In this document: positions 1 through 8,804 of the stretch, piece after piece
Position numbering within the stretch: the stretch's first letter is position 1
Layout: each line of letters starts with the position of its first letter
NCBI GenBank assembly: GCA_007375735.1
Contig: VMEW01000013.1
Span: 1 to 42,677, forward strand
Direction of reading: 5' to 3'
Source: Candidatus Peregrinibacteria bacterium Greene0416_19
Lineage (GTDB): Bacteria; Patescibacteriota; Gracilibacteria; Peribacterales; Peribacteraceae
DNA: 42,677 nt
Notes under the pieces: generated by a model
Seen by the model: the letters and a program-made list of their open reading frames with translations, nothing else
The model's database searches: none
Told to the model about the DNA's origin: nothing
Program-made: the position numbers and the translations under genes

Positions 1-109
1 GGGAAGCCCTTTTTTGAGAGTAGACATGTTAAAGAGGGAGAAAGTGGCTACCACATGCTACAGAGTTACATTTTCAGGAGCCCGAAACCGAACGCTCTCT
101 GAACCAGAA

Positions 110-133
110 CGCCGCAGCGCTGCGGCGCTTTTT
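110..133 (+). terminator. Intrinsic terminator of a gene left of the window
   Basis: The stem CGCCGCA/TGCGGCG (110-116 with 121-127) closes a GCGC loop and is followed by CTTTTT. This is a standard rho-independent shape on the + strand. The gene it ends would lie at or before the left edge; nothing coding is visible in 1-109. Confidence 0.65.
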
Positions 134-135
134 CA

Positions 136-421
136 GTGCGGCATTCGGTTCATGGCGCCGCCATGTGGGGACAAGCGAGGACGTTCTGGGTCATGCCCTG
201 TACCGATGCGTCGTTCTAGTGTTACTCCCTCCCGGGAAGCATCTGGTACAGGGCTATAAACGGCCACCCGCTCTGTTCGAGCGAAGCGGTCACCCTTCGA
301 CGAAGCACGGCTGCTCGCGGCCGCGTCATCGAAAACAATTTCCTTCAAGGACGGGCTCAGGGTGAAGCGCCATTCGACCCCGAGCTCATGGTCGAGGGGC
401 GGGGGCTTGCCCCCGCGTGCT
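136..421. other. Non-coding region with several inverted repeats
   Basis: No convincing gene is seen. The stretch holds hairpins: CATGGC/GCCATG (151-165), GCCCTGTACC (195-204) pairing with GGTACAGGGC (245-254), extended inward by GATGC/GCATC (205-209 with 239-243), GCTC/GAGC (270-282), and the nested pair GTGAAGC/GCTTCAC (362-368 with 419-425) around GCGGGGG/CCCCCGC (399-405 with 410-416). The last lies directly after the minus-strand stop at 422 and could end that transcript, although no U-tract follows. The rest may be an unrecognised structured RNA; it matches no tRNA, tmRNA, SRP or RNase P signature that I know. Confidence 0.4.
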
Positions 422-868
422 TCACAACCCCCTCTTCAACTCCTCGATTCTCTCCCGATGCAGCAAATACAATCTCCAGTGCTCGAGCACCGGTAGTTGT
501 TGCAGGTATTGCAGATAGACCTGTTCCATACGTTCCCGTTCCGTCAGGAGGTCACTGTCGGTCGGGATGAGCGGCCGTTCATTCTTTGTAATAATGATGG
601 CTTTCTCGCCGGGATTCACCCGACCAAGGCTCTCCTTGGCGTACTTGTCCTTGAACTGGGCTGAGCGGAAGTACTCAATGTCATTCTGACTGAGACTAAT
701 CTGGCTGCGCAGTGCGCGGTTCTGGACGGCCAGGCCCTCGAGCGTCTGCTCAAAGAGAATGTTCCGGTAGAAAGACAGGGAAAGGCCGAAGGCCATGAAC
801 CCGACGACCGTCAGACCCACGACGATGGTGAGCTGGCGTGAAATGGGCTCGAGATTGCGGTACGTCAC
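422..868 (-). CDS. FtsB/DivIC-like septum formation initiator protein
   Basis: A 148-aa protein with a short cytoplasmic N-terminus, one membrane segment at about residues 13-33 (LTIVVGLTVVGFMAFGLSL) and then a charged, coiled-coil-like stretch (residues 38-75) with the typical 'ENR.L..QI..L..DIE' rhythm followed by 'AKESLGRVNPGEKAIII'. That order is typical of the FtsB/DivIC family, which acts with FtsL and FtsQ at the division septum. The gene is divergent from murC, which suits a cell-wall and division locus. The start is GTG at 868, chosen because a -10 hexamer ends six bases before it. A generic coiled-coil membrane protein is the alternative. Confidence 0.75.
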   Translation of the reverse strand: MTYRNLEPISRQLTIVVGLTVVGFMAFGLSLSFYRNILFEQTLEGLAVQNRALRSQISLSQNDIEYFRSAQFKDKYAKESLGRVNPGEKAIIITKNERPLIPTDSDLLTERERMEQVYLQYLQQLPVLEHWRLYLLHRERIEELKRGL

Positions 869-880
869 GTTGAAAGCTTA
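869..880 (-). promoter_or_regulatory. Leaderless -10 element of the FtsB-like gene
   Basis: TAAGCT (875-880, minus strand) is followed by six bases and then the GTG start, so the start codon would be the first transcribed base. No convincing -35 is visible. Confidence 0.45.
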
Positions 881-928
881 AAACTGAAACAAGGAAGCGG
901 AAAGCTCTTCCGGGAACAATTGTTGAGT

Positions 929-940
929 TAGAATGTCACG
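929..940 (+). promoter_or_regulatory. Leaderless -10 element of murC
   Basis: TAGAAT (929-934) is followed by six bases and the GTG start at 941. No Shine-Dalgarno sequence precedes the start. Confidence 0.55.
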
Positions 941-2215
941 GTGAAGATCCACTGCTGCGGCATCGGAGGCATCGGCCTGAGCGCCTATGCGTCCCTCCAA
1001 CGGCTTGCCGGGCATACAGTGTCCGGCAGCGATCGGATATCATCCGCCCTGACGGACGATCTAGCGTCGCAGGGAATTCGTGTGACAACAAACCAGATCG
1101 CAGCCGCACTTCCTCCAGATGCTGATCTGTTGGTGTATTCGGAGGCCGTGCCCGACGATGCGCCTGAGCGCGCGCTCGCGCGCTCGATCGGCATTCCGCA
1201 GGCATCGTACCCGGAGGCGCTAGGTACACTGGCATCCGGCTACGACGTCATTGCTGTGTGCGGCACGCACGGTAAATCATCCACCACCGCTATGGCGGCA
1301 CGGATGCTCGTGGAGTGTGGAAAAGATCCGACTGTTGTTGTGGGTACCAAAATGAAAGAATTCGGAGGCCGAAACTGGCGAAAGGGCGACAGTCGTATCT
1401 TTCTGCTCGAGGCCTGCGAGTATCGGAGGTCTTTTCTGCACTACCTTCCGCGGACCATCCTTCTCACCACCTGCGATGGAGATCACTTCGACTACTTTCA
1501 CTCACCCGAGGATTACCGATCGGCATTCGTGGAATTTGGGCTCAGGCTCGCCGGCGGCACTCTGATCACGCACATGTCCGACCCCCTCTGCGCGGATGTC
1601 GCGGTTGCCGCGAAAGCGGAGGTGGTGGACGCGGACCGTTTCCCGCTCGCAGAGCTTGCCACGCCAGGCCGTCACATGCAGCAGAACGCGCAGCTCGCCC
1701 TTGCGCTTGCGGCGACGCTCGACATCGAAGCGACCGAGGCGGAACGGTCACTCCGCGGATTCGACGGAACGTGGCGTCGCATGGAACTCAAAGGATTCTT
1801 CCGAAAGAATAATCCGGTCATTGATGACTACGGACACCATCCGGCTGAGATCCGCGCCACACTGTCCGCCCTTCGGGAGAAGTACCCTGAGCACAGACTC
1901 ATCTGCGTGTTCCAGCCACACACACATGATCGTACACTCAAACTCTACAACGATTTCCTGCATGCGTTCGGAGACGCAGAGCTGGTGATTATCCCGAACG
2001 TGTACGACGCGCGGGAGCACCTGGAAACCGCCGCCGTGAACGTGGACCACCTTGTCGCCGATATGAAGGCAGCCGGTGTCGATGCGATCAATGGCCTGTC
2101 TCTGCGGCATACGGAATCACTCCTCCGCTCCACGATCGTGCGCTCTGGCGATCTGCTCGTGTGCATGGGGGCGGGAGACATCACGGACCTCGCTACCAGC
2201 ATGGTCAAGAATTGA
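941..2215 (+). CDS. murC: UDP-N-acetylmuramate--L-alanine ligase
   Basis: MurC adds L-alanine to UDP-MurNAc using ATP, the first peptide-forming step of peptidoglycan synthesis in the cytoplasm. The 424-aa product starts with the N-terminal dinucleotide-type motif GIGGIG and has the Mur-ligase P-loop GTHGKSSTTAM near residue 109. The central motif EACEYRRSF is typical of MurC, and DDYGHHPAEI near residue 290 marks the C-terminal domain. It is a little shorter than most MurC proteins (450-490 aa), but all Mur core motifs are present. The GTG start is fixed by the upstream -10 and by the absence of an alternative in frame. Confidence 0.95.
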   Translation: MKIHCCGIGGIGLSAYASLQRLAGHTVSGSDRISSALTDDLASQGIRVTTNQIAAALPPDADLLVYSEAVPDDAPERALARSIGIPQASYPEALGTLASGYDVIAVCGTHGKSSTTAMAARMLVECGKDPTVVVGTKMKEFGGRNWRKGDSRIFLLEACEYRRSFLHYLPRTILLTTCDGDHFDYFHSPEDYRSAFVEFGLRLAGGTLITHMSDPLCADVAVAAKAEVVDADRFPLAELATPGRHMQQNAQLALALAATLDIEATEAERSLRGFDGTWRRMELKGFFRKNNPVIDDYGHHPAEIRATLSALREKYPEHRLICVFQPHTHDRTLKLYNDFLHAFGDAELVIIPNVYDAREHLETAAVNVDHLVADMKAAGVDAINGLSLRHTESLLRSTIVRSGDLLVCMGAGDITDLATSMVKN

Positions 2216-2242
2216 ATGCCATCATGAGAAAGGTTCCACGGC

Positions 2243-3547
2243 TCACCGCCTGGATGACGAACTGCTGGAAGACGGCAGGGCATTGCGATGCTCGTCGATG
2301 ACCAACGACAGCATTGTACTCATTTCGGCCCGATTGATGGGGGAGAGCGGGCCGAACGTACCCGTCTTTTTCCCCTCCGCATCACTGGTTCCCGAAACGA
2401 TGCCGAGCGCGGCTGCGGTTTCGATGGCACCAGCATAGGGCGTTCGCCGCGTGACATCCTTGAACGTCTTCCCCTTGGGCCAATGGAGCGGAATGTCCAG
2501 CGCCTGGAGCAGGGTCACCAGTATTTCCCCTCGCGTCGCCGGGCGCCCCAGGACCAGTCCCGACTGGGTGTACACCATCCAGTCCCTCTGCTCGGCAGAG
2601 GCCACGTACTGCTCATACCATGCGCCGACAGCCGATGGATGCGTCGTATTCCAGTAGACATCTTTCTCATCGATACCGGAAACTTCGTGCGCGATCTTCG
2701 CAAGCTCCGCGAGCGATACCGGGTTCTCCGGACCGAATTTGCCGGTCCGGATGCCGTTCTCGTCACGATACCCGGACAGGATGCCCAGCTTCACCATCCG
2801 GAACACAGGGAGAGCAAACCACGCGGACTGGGGCACGTCGTCAAAGACGATGGTCTGGCCGTCCAGCTCCGAATTCACGAATCTGGCTTTCTGTTCTTCC
2901 ACACCCGGTTGTGCCTTCAGGGAGTCGCACGTGAAGTCGAAGGTGAAGTAGATTTGACTATCCCTGGCGAGTGTATTGGATTTCTGAGGCGGTTCCGTGC
3001 ACCCGTCCGGCCGGAAGCGGATGGAATAGCTGCCGACCGGCATCCGTTCGTAGAGTGTCGGCGTCTCCCCTTTGTAGCGCGCACCATCCGGACCTGCCAA
3101 CTCAAAAGGGATGCCCTGAGGACTGGTCCCGATGCCGACGTTCCCGAAGTACGTGAGCTTGTAGGAAATACGAATGTACAGTGCAGTCGTGTCCTGGGTG
3201 TCGAACGAGAGCTGCGGAGTCTGCAACGTCTGCACCAGCGTTCCCTTGTCAAAAAGTTCGATGGTGGTGGTGGTCCCTGCAGGAGCATTGACGAAGAGTG
3301 TGTTCTTACCGGCTGTGGCGGCTTTCATCGTATGAGTCGCATCAGTACTCTGGAGCTCCTCTTGCGTGGGGGTGAGGAGCGTCCATCGTCCGTTCACGGA
3401 GAGAGGACTCCGCTGTTCGATCATGATGTCACCCTGCTCCGTTGCTGGAATCGCCTCCGCTGCGGGAGCAGAGAAGGGAAACGACAGTGCGCTGGCCGTT
3501 GATAGAAGAACCACCAGCGTGACAGTCGACTGTGTACGGTGCTGCAT
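2243..3547 (-). CDS. Secreted SLH-domain protein
   Basis: A 434-aa exported protein. From the ATG at 3547 it begins with a signal peptide (VTLVVLLSTASALSFPFSAPAAEA), then about 220 residues of unrecognised beta-rich sequence, and in the C-terminal half S-layer-homology repeats: FDDVPQSAWFALPVFRMVKL...GKFGPENPVSLAELAKI and FKDVTRRTPYAGAIETAAAL...GTFGPLSPINRAEM, with a degenerate copy between them. SLH domains usually bind secondary cell-wall polymers. The tail is a run of serines followed by RR. The frame is open upstream to 3658 (GTG) and 3589 (ATG), so a longer N-terminus overlapping purL cannot be excluded. It may be cotranscribed with purL, which ends 60 bp upstream. Confidence 0.8.
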   Translation of the reverse strand: MQHRTQSTVTLVVLLSTASALSFPFSAPAAEAIPATEQGDIMIEQRSPLSVNGRWTLLTPTQEELQSTDATHTMKAATAGKNTLFVNAPAGTTTTIELFDKGTLVQTLQTPQLSFDTQDTTALYIRISYKLTYFGNVGIGTSPQGIPFELAGPDGARYKGETPTLYERMPVGSYSIRFRPDGCTEPPQKSNTLARDSQIYFTFDFTCDSLKAQPGVEEQKARFVNSELDGQTIVFDDVPQSAWFALPVFRMVKLGILSGYRDENGIRTGKFGPENPVSLAELAKIAHEVSGIDEKDVYWNTTHPSAVGAWYEQYVASAEQRDWMVYTQSGLVLGRPATRGEILVTLLQALDIPLHWPKGKTFKDVTRRTPYAGAIETAAALGIVSGTSDAEGKKTGTFGPLSPINRAEMSTMLSLVIDEHRNALPSSSSSSSRR

Positions 3548-3606
3548 GCGGATAGTCTTCAGAGAGATGAGCGAAACTGCAAGCCCCATTCGAAGAATGA
3601 AAAGGA

Positions 3607-6105
3607 TCAGCAGAGTCGATCGAGTGCCTGGGGCAGGCTGTCCTGCCATATCTGGCACAAGTCTGGCAGTCGTTCCCGGAGGATGATACTGCCGCTTCGC
3701 TGTATGATCAGCTGGGGTTGCGGACTGACAGATCCGATGACGTACGCTGCCATGTCGTGTTTGCGTGCCTGAGCGATCGAAGCGTCCGCCTTGCCAAGCG
3801 GCACTTCCAGCACGAATGCGGGGGATTGGCTGAACAGGAGTGTGTCGTTCCTGAGGCCGGACTTGAAGGCATCCAGGTCGACCTCCGCTCCCAGCGTGCC
3901 TCCCGTGCCACGCTGCGGCAGGAGCATTTCAAAGAGCGCGAGCAGCAGGCCCCCATCACTCACATCGTGACACGAAAGCGCACATCCGGAACTGATGAGA
4001 GACGTGACGGCCCCGATCATCTCGGAGATTCGTGCAGTGTCGGGTGAAGGAACGTTGCGTCCCAGCAGAGCGTCACGCTGCAAACCGGCCATTGCTTCCA
4101 GCACTTCATAGTACGCGGACCCGCCGCACTCGTCGACGGGGGATCCGATGAAGAGAAGCGCGGAGCCGGCAGACTTGCAGCGCATGTCGCATGTGCGCGT
4201 CGCATCCCGCGCGACGCCGATGCAGCAGACGATAGCGCTCGGCGAAATGGCTGCGCCATCGGGAGTGCTGTTGTAGAGACTGACGTTCCCTGAAATGACG
4301 GGGACACACTCCCCCTCCACCAACACGCCGCGCGCAGCGTCGGCGATGCCACGCACGCCGTCCTCCAGCGCGCCAAGTTGCTCCGGCACCTCGGGATTGC
4401 CGTAATTCAAGCAATCGGTGAGCGCGCGAGGGAGCGCCCCCACCGCAGCGACGTTGCACATGGCCTCGATCGCAGCCATGAATCCCTGATGGTACGCTGA
4501 AATGCGCCCGTACCTGCTGTTCCCGTCGGCTGCGACGGCGACCGCTGTATGCCGGAGATCTTCCGGCACCTGCCAGCTGTCGTGGACCGTCCCGGGCAGG
4601 TACGAGCGGACATCGCGCAGCGGCAGAATGACGGCGGCGTCAGCCTCGCCCGCTTCGATGATGGTCTGACCAATGACGGTCGTATCGAAATGACGGACGA
4701 AGGCCGCCTTGGACGCGTGATTGGGATGACGGAGCATGCGGCGGAAGACGTCGGGAATGGTGGTGCGGTAAGGGCCGAGCCGCGTATGCAGAATGAGAGA
4801 GCCATTGGCTTCGATGATCGTAGGTTCCTCAGAGTCAGAGCTGACCGACACGGTGGGACGTGCATACTGAAGACCGGAGGTAAGATCTGCAGCTCGCGCG
4901 TAGCAGACGGTGTTTCCCTTCCACGAAAGCGTGTACATCCCATCCGGCGTGACTTTGCCGATGCAGCTCGCGCGTGCGCCCTCCGCAACACAGGGCAGGT
5001 CCCAAACAGTATTGTAGTGCTGAAGGATATGCTCGGTCAGATCAGGATGACAGATCCAACAGAAACGCTCCTGCGTTTCCGCGCAGGCAACCACCTCGGC
5101 AGGGAGATCGTGCACTGACGTATGAACCTTATCGAGATCCACGCGAGCGCCGAAGCCTCTCTCAGCCACCTGCTCCACACTCGCGCACACAACGCCGCCG
5201 GCGCCCAGATCTTTGAAGCTGACGCGGGGGAGGTGACCACTCTGGGCCAGCCAATCGAAGAGCGCATAGGTGGAAATGAGAAGGTGACGTTCCAGGAACG
5301 GATTCGGTTCCTGTACGGCGCCCGTGTTCTGCTCCTTGCTTTCTTCTTCCATGGTGACACTGGCAAACGACGCCCCCCCGAAGCCGCTCCTGTCGGTAGG
5401 TTTCCCGACGACGACGATGTCATACCCTACGCGCCCCGCCTCTTCCGGCACGATGCTGTGGATGACTTCATCCTCGCGTACCAAGCCGATCGCGATCGCG
5501 TTCACCAGGCAGTTATTGTTGTAGGCGCTGTCGAACACCGTGTCGCCGCCCAGGTTGGGAATGCCGAGCGGGTTGCCGTACCCGCCGATGCCGCGCGCCA
5601 CTTCCTTCGCGATATTTCGGGTATCGGGTGACTGCAGATCCCCCAGCCGGAGCATGTCCATGCAGCCGATGACGCGCGCACCCATGCACACGACGTCGCG
5701 CACCGTGCCGCCGACTCCCGTCGCCGCACCCTCGAAGGGGACGATCTGCGACGGATGATTATGCGACTCGTGGCTGACGACGATGCCCCAGCGCATGCCG
5801 GCCGGGCCGTCCGTGATAGCCACGATGCCGCTGTCCTCCTTCGGCCCCAGGATGACGTGCCTGCCGCTGGTCGGAAATGCTCTGAGGAAACGTCGTGATG
5901 ACTTGTAGCTGCAGTGCTCGCTTCCCTGGATGCCCCAGACGGTCGCCTCGACGAGTGTGGGGTCACGGCCGAGGAACACGGAAATCTTCCGCGCCTCCTC
6001 CACTGTGAGACCGATGCGGTGCTTCGCAAGCTCTTCCTTCATCTGCACATCACTGAGTGTTGAGAAGGGCAGAACTGTCGCCGCAGGCTTCGTCGAATCT
6101 TCCAT
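3607..6105 (-). CDS. purL: Phosphoribosylformylglycinamidine synthase, PurL subunit
   Basis: PurL converts FGAR to FGAM with ATP and ammonia in de novo purine synthesis. The 832-aa product carries GSEHCSYKSSR (residues 61-71), the ATP/FGAR motif SHESHNHPSQIVPFEGAATG (about 110-129), GGYGNPLGIPNLGGDTVF and the C-terminal glycine-rich motif DVSDGGLLLALFEM. It is of the 'small' PurL class but longer than the Bacillus form of about 740 aa, and it lacks a fused glutaminase, so PurQ and PurS would be needed from elsewhere. The ATG at 6105 lies six bases after a TATACT hexamer. It is divergent from murJ. Confidence 0.95.
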   Translation of the reverse strand: MEDSTKPAATVLPFSTLSDVQMKEELAKHRIGLTVEEARKISVFLGRDPTLVEATVWGIQGSEHCSYKSSRRFLRAFPTSGRHVILGPKEDSGIVAITDGPAGMRWGIVVSHESHNHPSQIVPFEGAATGVGGTVRDVVCMGARVIGCMDMLRLGDLQSPDTRNIAKEVARGIGGYGNPLGIPNLGGDTVFDSAYNNNCLVNAIAIGLVREDEVIHSIVPEEAGRVGYDIVVVGKPTDRSGFGGASFASVTMEEESKEQNTGAVQEPNPFLERHLLISTYALFDWLAQSGHLPRVSFKDLGAGGVVCASVEQVAERGFGARVDLDKVHTSVHDLPAEVVACAETQERFCWICHPDLTEHILQHYNTVWDLPCVAEGARASCIGKVTPDGMYTLSWKGNTVCYARAADLTSGLQYARPTVSVSSDSEEPTIIEANGSLILHTRLGPYRTTIPDVFRRMLRHPNHASKAAFVRHFDTTVIGQTIIEAGEADAAVILPLRDVRSYLPGTVHDSWQVPEDLRHTAVAVAADGNSRYGRISAYHQGFMAAIEAMCNVAAVGALPRALTDCLNYGNPEVPEQLGALEDGVRGIADAARGVLVEGECVPVISGNVSLYNSTPDGAAISPSAIVCCIGVARDATRTCDMRCKSAGSALLFIGSPVDECGGSAYYEVLEAMAGLQRDALLGRNVPSPDTARISEMIGAVTSLISSGCALSCHDVSDGGLLLALFEMLLPQRGTGGTLGAEVDLDAFKSGLRNDTLLFSQSPAFVLEVPLGKADASIAQARKHDMAAYVIGSVSPQPQLIIQRSGSIILRERLPDLCQIWQDSLPQALDRLC

Positions 6106-6139
6106 GCAGAGAGTATACGCATGGGTCTGGTATGCTCAA
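6106..6139 (-). promoter_or_regulatory. purL promoter, leaderless
   Basis: On the minus strand TTGAGC (6134-6139), 16 bp spacer, TATACT (6112-6117), six bases, ATG. The -35 overlaps the murJ -10 on the other strand. Confidence 0.65.
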
Positions 6140-6142
6140 GGT
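6128..6142 (+). promoter_or_regulatory. murJ extended -10, leaderless
   Basis: TGGTATGCT (6128-6136) is an extended -10 followed by six bases and the GTG at 6143. No clear -35 is visible, as expected for an extended -10 promoter. Confidence 0.5.
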
Positions 6143-7456
6143 GTGCGACGCTTTCTCTCGTCTTTCCACCAGCATCGCCTGCTCGGCGGGGCCATGACCT
6201 TGGCCATCACGCAGTTCGGCGCGTCGCTCGTCGGACTGGCTCGTGATAGCCTGCTCGCACGCACGTTCCCGGATCTGGGCGTGGTGGATGTGTACATTGC
6301 CGCCTTCAGACCCAGCGATCTTCTCTTTCAAGTCGGGATCATGTCAGCCATGGGGACGATCCTCGTTCCCATCCTTGCAAGCCACACGGCGCGCGGCCGG
6401 GAGGAGGAGATGCACAGGACGCTCAGCAGCACCATCATCACGGGGTCAATCCTCTTCGGCTGCATGGCTCTTCTGCTCTCGAGTATCTTCCACCTCGTCG
6501 CGCCTGCGTTCGTCCGGTTTAGCGGGCCGAGTTTGGATCTCTACATCCGATTCGGCCGCCTTGCATTGATCACGAACTTCCTCTTTGTGACGGGCAATGC
6601 GGCAGGACAGTACCTGATCGCCCACCAGCGCTACTGGATCTATGGCATCACCCCGATTCTCTACACGCTGGGAACCATCGGGGGAACAATCCTCCTGACG
6701 CCCCGATTCGGGCCCATGGGGCCGATGATGGGGACACTCGCAGGAGCCATTCTCTACGTCGCTCTCCGGTTGTGCGGCATCGTCGCACACGGATTCCGCT
6801 TCCGTCTGACACTCTGGCATCCCGATCTGCAGGAGATGGGCATCCTGATGCTGCCGCGTATGCTGGCGCTCGGGGCGCTGCAGACGCAACTGCTCTTCTT
6901 CGATCGCATTGCCTCGGGGCTCGACGCAGGTTCAGTCACCATCAATACCTACGCTCGGAACTTTCAATCGGTGATCGTGGGAGTCGCGGGCATTGCGGTC
7001 GCCCAATCCGCCTACTCCCTGCTCAGCCAGGCGGCAGCAGGAGGGGAAGACCAGCGCTTCAGGATCTATCTTCGCAAGGGGATCGGCTTGCTCCTGGGCG
7101 TGACGATCGCCGGCGCCGTTCTGCTGGTGCTGCTGGCGCCCGTCGCCGCTCGTCTGGTACATCTGTCACGCGTGCTGAATGTTTTCTCCATTGCGCTCCT
7201 CTTCTACGCGATCAGCATCCCACTCGAGAGTATCAACCACCTTCTCCTTCGTGCGTACTACGCGACGAAGAACACGTTCATACCGGCTGTCTTCAGCGTG
7301 CTGGCGGGTATCACAGCCGTTACAACCGCGTGGATTCTCGTCGACCGCTTCGGACTCTACGGCCTGGGGATCAGCTACACGCTGGCGCAGGCGGTGCTCA
7401 TCCTCGGACTCGCGTTGTTCCTCCGTCGACGCATTGATCACATTGCACGCTCGTGA
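6143..7456 (+). CDS. murJ: MurJ/MviN-family lipid II flippase
   Basis: A 437-aa polytopic membrane protein of the MOP superfamily that flips lipid-linked peptidoglycan precursor across the membrane. The N-terminal motif FGASLVGLARDSLLARTFPD and the following VDVYIAAFRPSDLLFQ are characteristic of MviN/MurJ. About a dozen hydrophobic segments follow. It is shorter than the roughly 510-aa proteobacterial form. The GTG at 6143 is preferred because of the extended -10 just before it; ATG at 6194 would cut into the first helix. The frame is open further upstream, but that part is antisense to purL. Together with murC and the FtsB-like gene it forms an envelope neighbourhood. Confidence 0.88.
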   Translation: MRRFLSSFHQHRLLGGAMTLAITQFGASLVGLARDSLLARTFPDLGVVDVYIAAFRPSDLLFQVGIMSAMGTILVPILASHTARGREEEMHRTLSSTIITGSILFGCMALLLSSIFHLVAPAFVRFSGPSLDLYIRFGRLALITNFLFVTGNAAGQYLIAHQRYWIYGITPILYTLGTIGGTILLTPRFGPMGPMMGTLAGAILYVALRLCGIVAHGFRFRLTLWHPDLQEMGILMLPRMLALGALQTQLLFFDRIASGLDAGSVTINTYARNFQSVIVGVAGIAVAQSAYSLLSQAAAGGEDQRFRIYLRKGIGLLLGVTIAGAVLLVLLAPVAARLVHLSRVLNVFSIALLFYAISIPLESINHLLLRAYYATKNTFIPAVFSVLAGITAVTTAWILVDRFGLYGLGISYTLAQAVLILGLALFLRRRIDHIARS

Positions 7457-7486
7457 CGATTGGGTTTTGACGTCTGGACGCAGCGC

Positions 7487-7492
7487 TATACT
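7487..7492 (+). promoter_or_regulatory. -10 element of the pseudopilin gene
   Basis: TATACT is followed by nine bases before the ATG at 7502, giving a predicted leader of only about three bases. A TTTTGA (7465-7470) lies 16 bp upstream as a weak -35. Confidence 0.5.
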
Positions 7493-7501
7493 CCCCGGAA
7501 C

Positions 7502-8773
7502 ATGAAGAGTTCGTTCCTCCGCCGGCTACACAATCGCTCAGGAGCGGCTGCGACAGGCGCCGGACATGGTTGTACGCACATCGAGCTTCTCCTCGTCACC
7601 CGGCTTCGCTTCCAGCTACGCCGCGGTTTCACGCTCATTGAATTACTCCTCGTCATCGGCATCATCGCCATCCTCGCATCGATCGTGATCATCGCGATCA
7701 ACCCCATCGAGCAGTTCAAAAAGGCCCATGACGGCGAGCGTCTGTCCGAGCTCAATTCCATCCACAAAGCCCTTCGGCAGTACGAAGTGCAGGCAAAGTC
7801 GCCCGATTACGGTCCCAAGAAGACGGTCTCGGTATCGATCCCCGACACCTCCGCCACCTGCGCGAATTTGGGGCTTCCGGCATTGCCGGCAGGATGGAGT
7901 TACCGGTGCGTCACCGCAGCGAGTGTGAAAAAGACTGATGGCACCGGATGGATCCCCGTCAATTTCGATGCTCTGTCCGCGGCTCCGCTGACGGAAATCT
8001 CCCTCGATCCGACAAACACCGTAGCCGGGGGTTTGTACTACACGTACGTCGGCGGCAGCTGGAAGCTCACTGCGTCCTTCGAATCTGCAAAGATGATCAA
8101 CGAGCTGCAGAAGGACGGCGGGCCGGATCCCGCACTCTTCGAAATCGGTTCCGACCTGGCCCTCGCACCCTTCGCGCGCGGGCTCACGGGATACTGGAAG
8201 CTGGACGAAGTGTTCGGCCCTTCAGCTGCCGACTCGTCAGGCAATGCCTATGCCGGAACACTCAGCAGCGTCGGCACCGCGTGGGTGCCGGGAAAGGTGG
8301 GCGGAGGCGGACTCTCATTCGATGGTACGAACTACACGTCGTTTGTGAGCATTCCACAAGTGTTGCAGGGGAGTTCGCCTTTCACGGCGATGGCGTGGAT
8401 CAAGCCCACCAACCCGCCTCTCCCGTGGCAGACCGTGCTGGGGGAGGGCTGCTCAGGCTTCGACTTCGGGGTGAATGTCGGGAACCTCTACTTCGGGCGC
8501 AACTGCGGAGCCGGCACCTTCTACCTGGGACCGCCGGTCGGCGCGAACGTATGGGTCCACGCGGCCATGACCTGGGACGGGACCACGAACCACCTGTTCG
8601 CGAACGGCGTGAAGACGGTGGGAGGAACGAACTCGTTCACTCACACGGTCCTCTCGCTTGGTAGTTACAACAGTGCCAGCGAGCGCTTCAATGGCATCAT
8701 CGACGATGTCCGCGTCTACAACCGCGTGCTGAGCGACACTGAGATCAAGTTCATGTACGACGTCACGAAGTGA
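7502..8773 (+). CDS. Type IV pseudopilin fused to a LamG-like domain
   Basis: A 423-aa protein. A prepilin peptidase site (RRGFTLIELLLVIG) is followed by a hydrophobic helix (IIAILASIVIIAINP), so it should be cleaved, N-methylated and assembled or membrane-held as a pilin-like subunit. After about 180 residues a concanavalin/LamG-type domain begins (GLTGYWKLDE...DSSGN, ending GIIDDVRVYNRVLSDTEI), a fold used for carbohydrate or surface binding. The leader before the cleavage glycine is about 42 residues, longer than usual, and contains a partial echo of the pilin motif (HIELLLVTRL). A tip adhesin or minor pilin is the likely role. No other pilus genes are in the window. Confidence 0.85.
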   Translation: MKSSFLRRLHNRSGAAATGAGHGCTHIELLLVTRLRFQLRRGFTLIELLLVIGIIAILASIVIIAINPIEQFKKAHDGERLSELNSIHKALRQYEVQAKSPDYGPKKTVSVSIPDTSATCANLGLPALPAGWSYRCVTAASVKKTDGTGWIPVNFDALSAAPLTEISLDPTNTVAGGLYYTYVGGSWKLTASFESAKMINELQKDGGPDPALFEIGSDLALAPFARGLTGYWKLDEVFGPSAADSSGNAYAGTLSSVGTAWVPGKVGGGGLSFDGTNYTSFVSIPQVLQGSSPFTAMAWIKPTNPPLPWQTVLGEGCSGFDFGVNVGNLYFGRNCGAGTFYLGPPVGANVWVHAAMTWDGTTNHLFANGVKTVGGTNSFTHTVLSLGSYNSASERFNGIIDDVRVYNRVLSDTEIKFMYDVTK

Positions 8774-8804
8774 TGAACTCCCTATGTCGAAGGACCGGAA
8801 AGCA

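Noticed and set aside
2288..3502. 404-codon open frame on the + strand
   Set aside because: It is antisense to the SLH protein gene, whose signal peptide and SLH repeats are clear.
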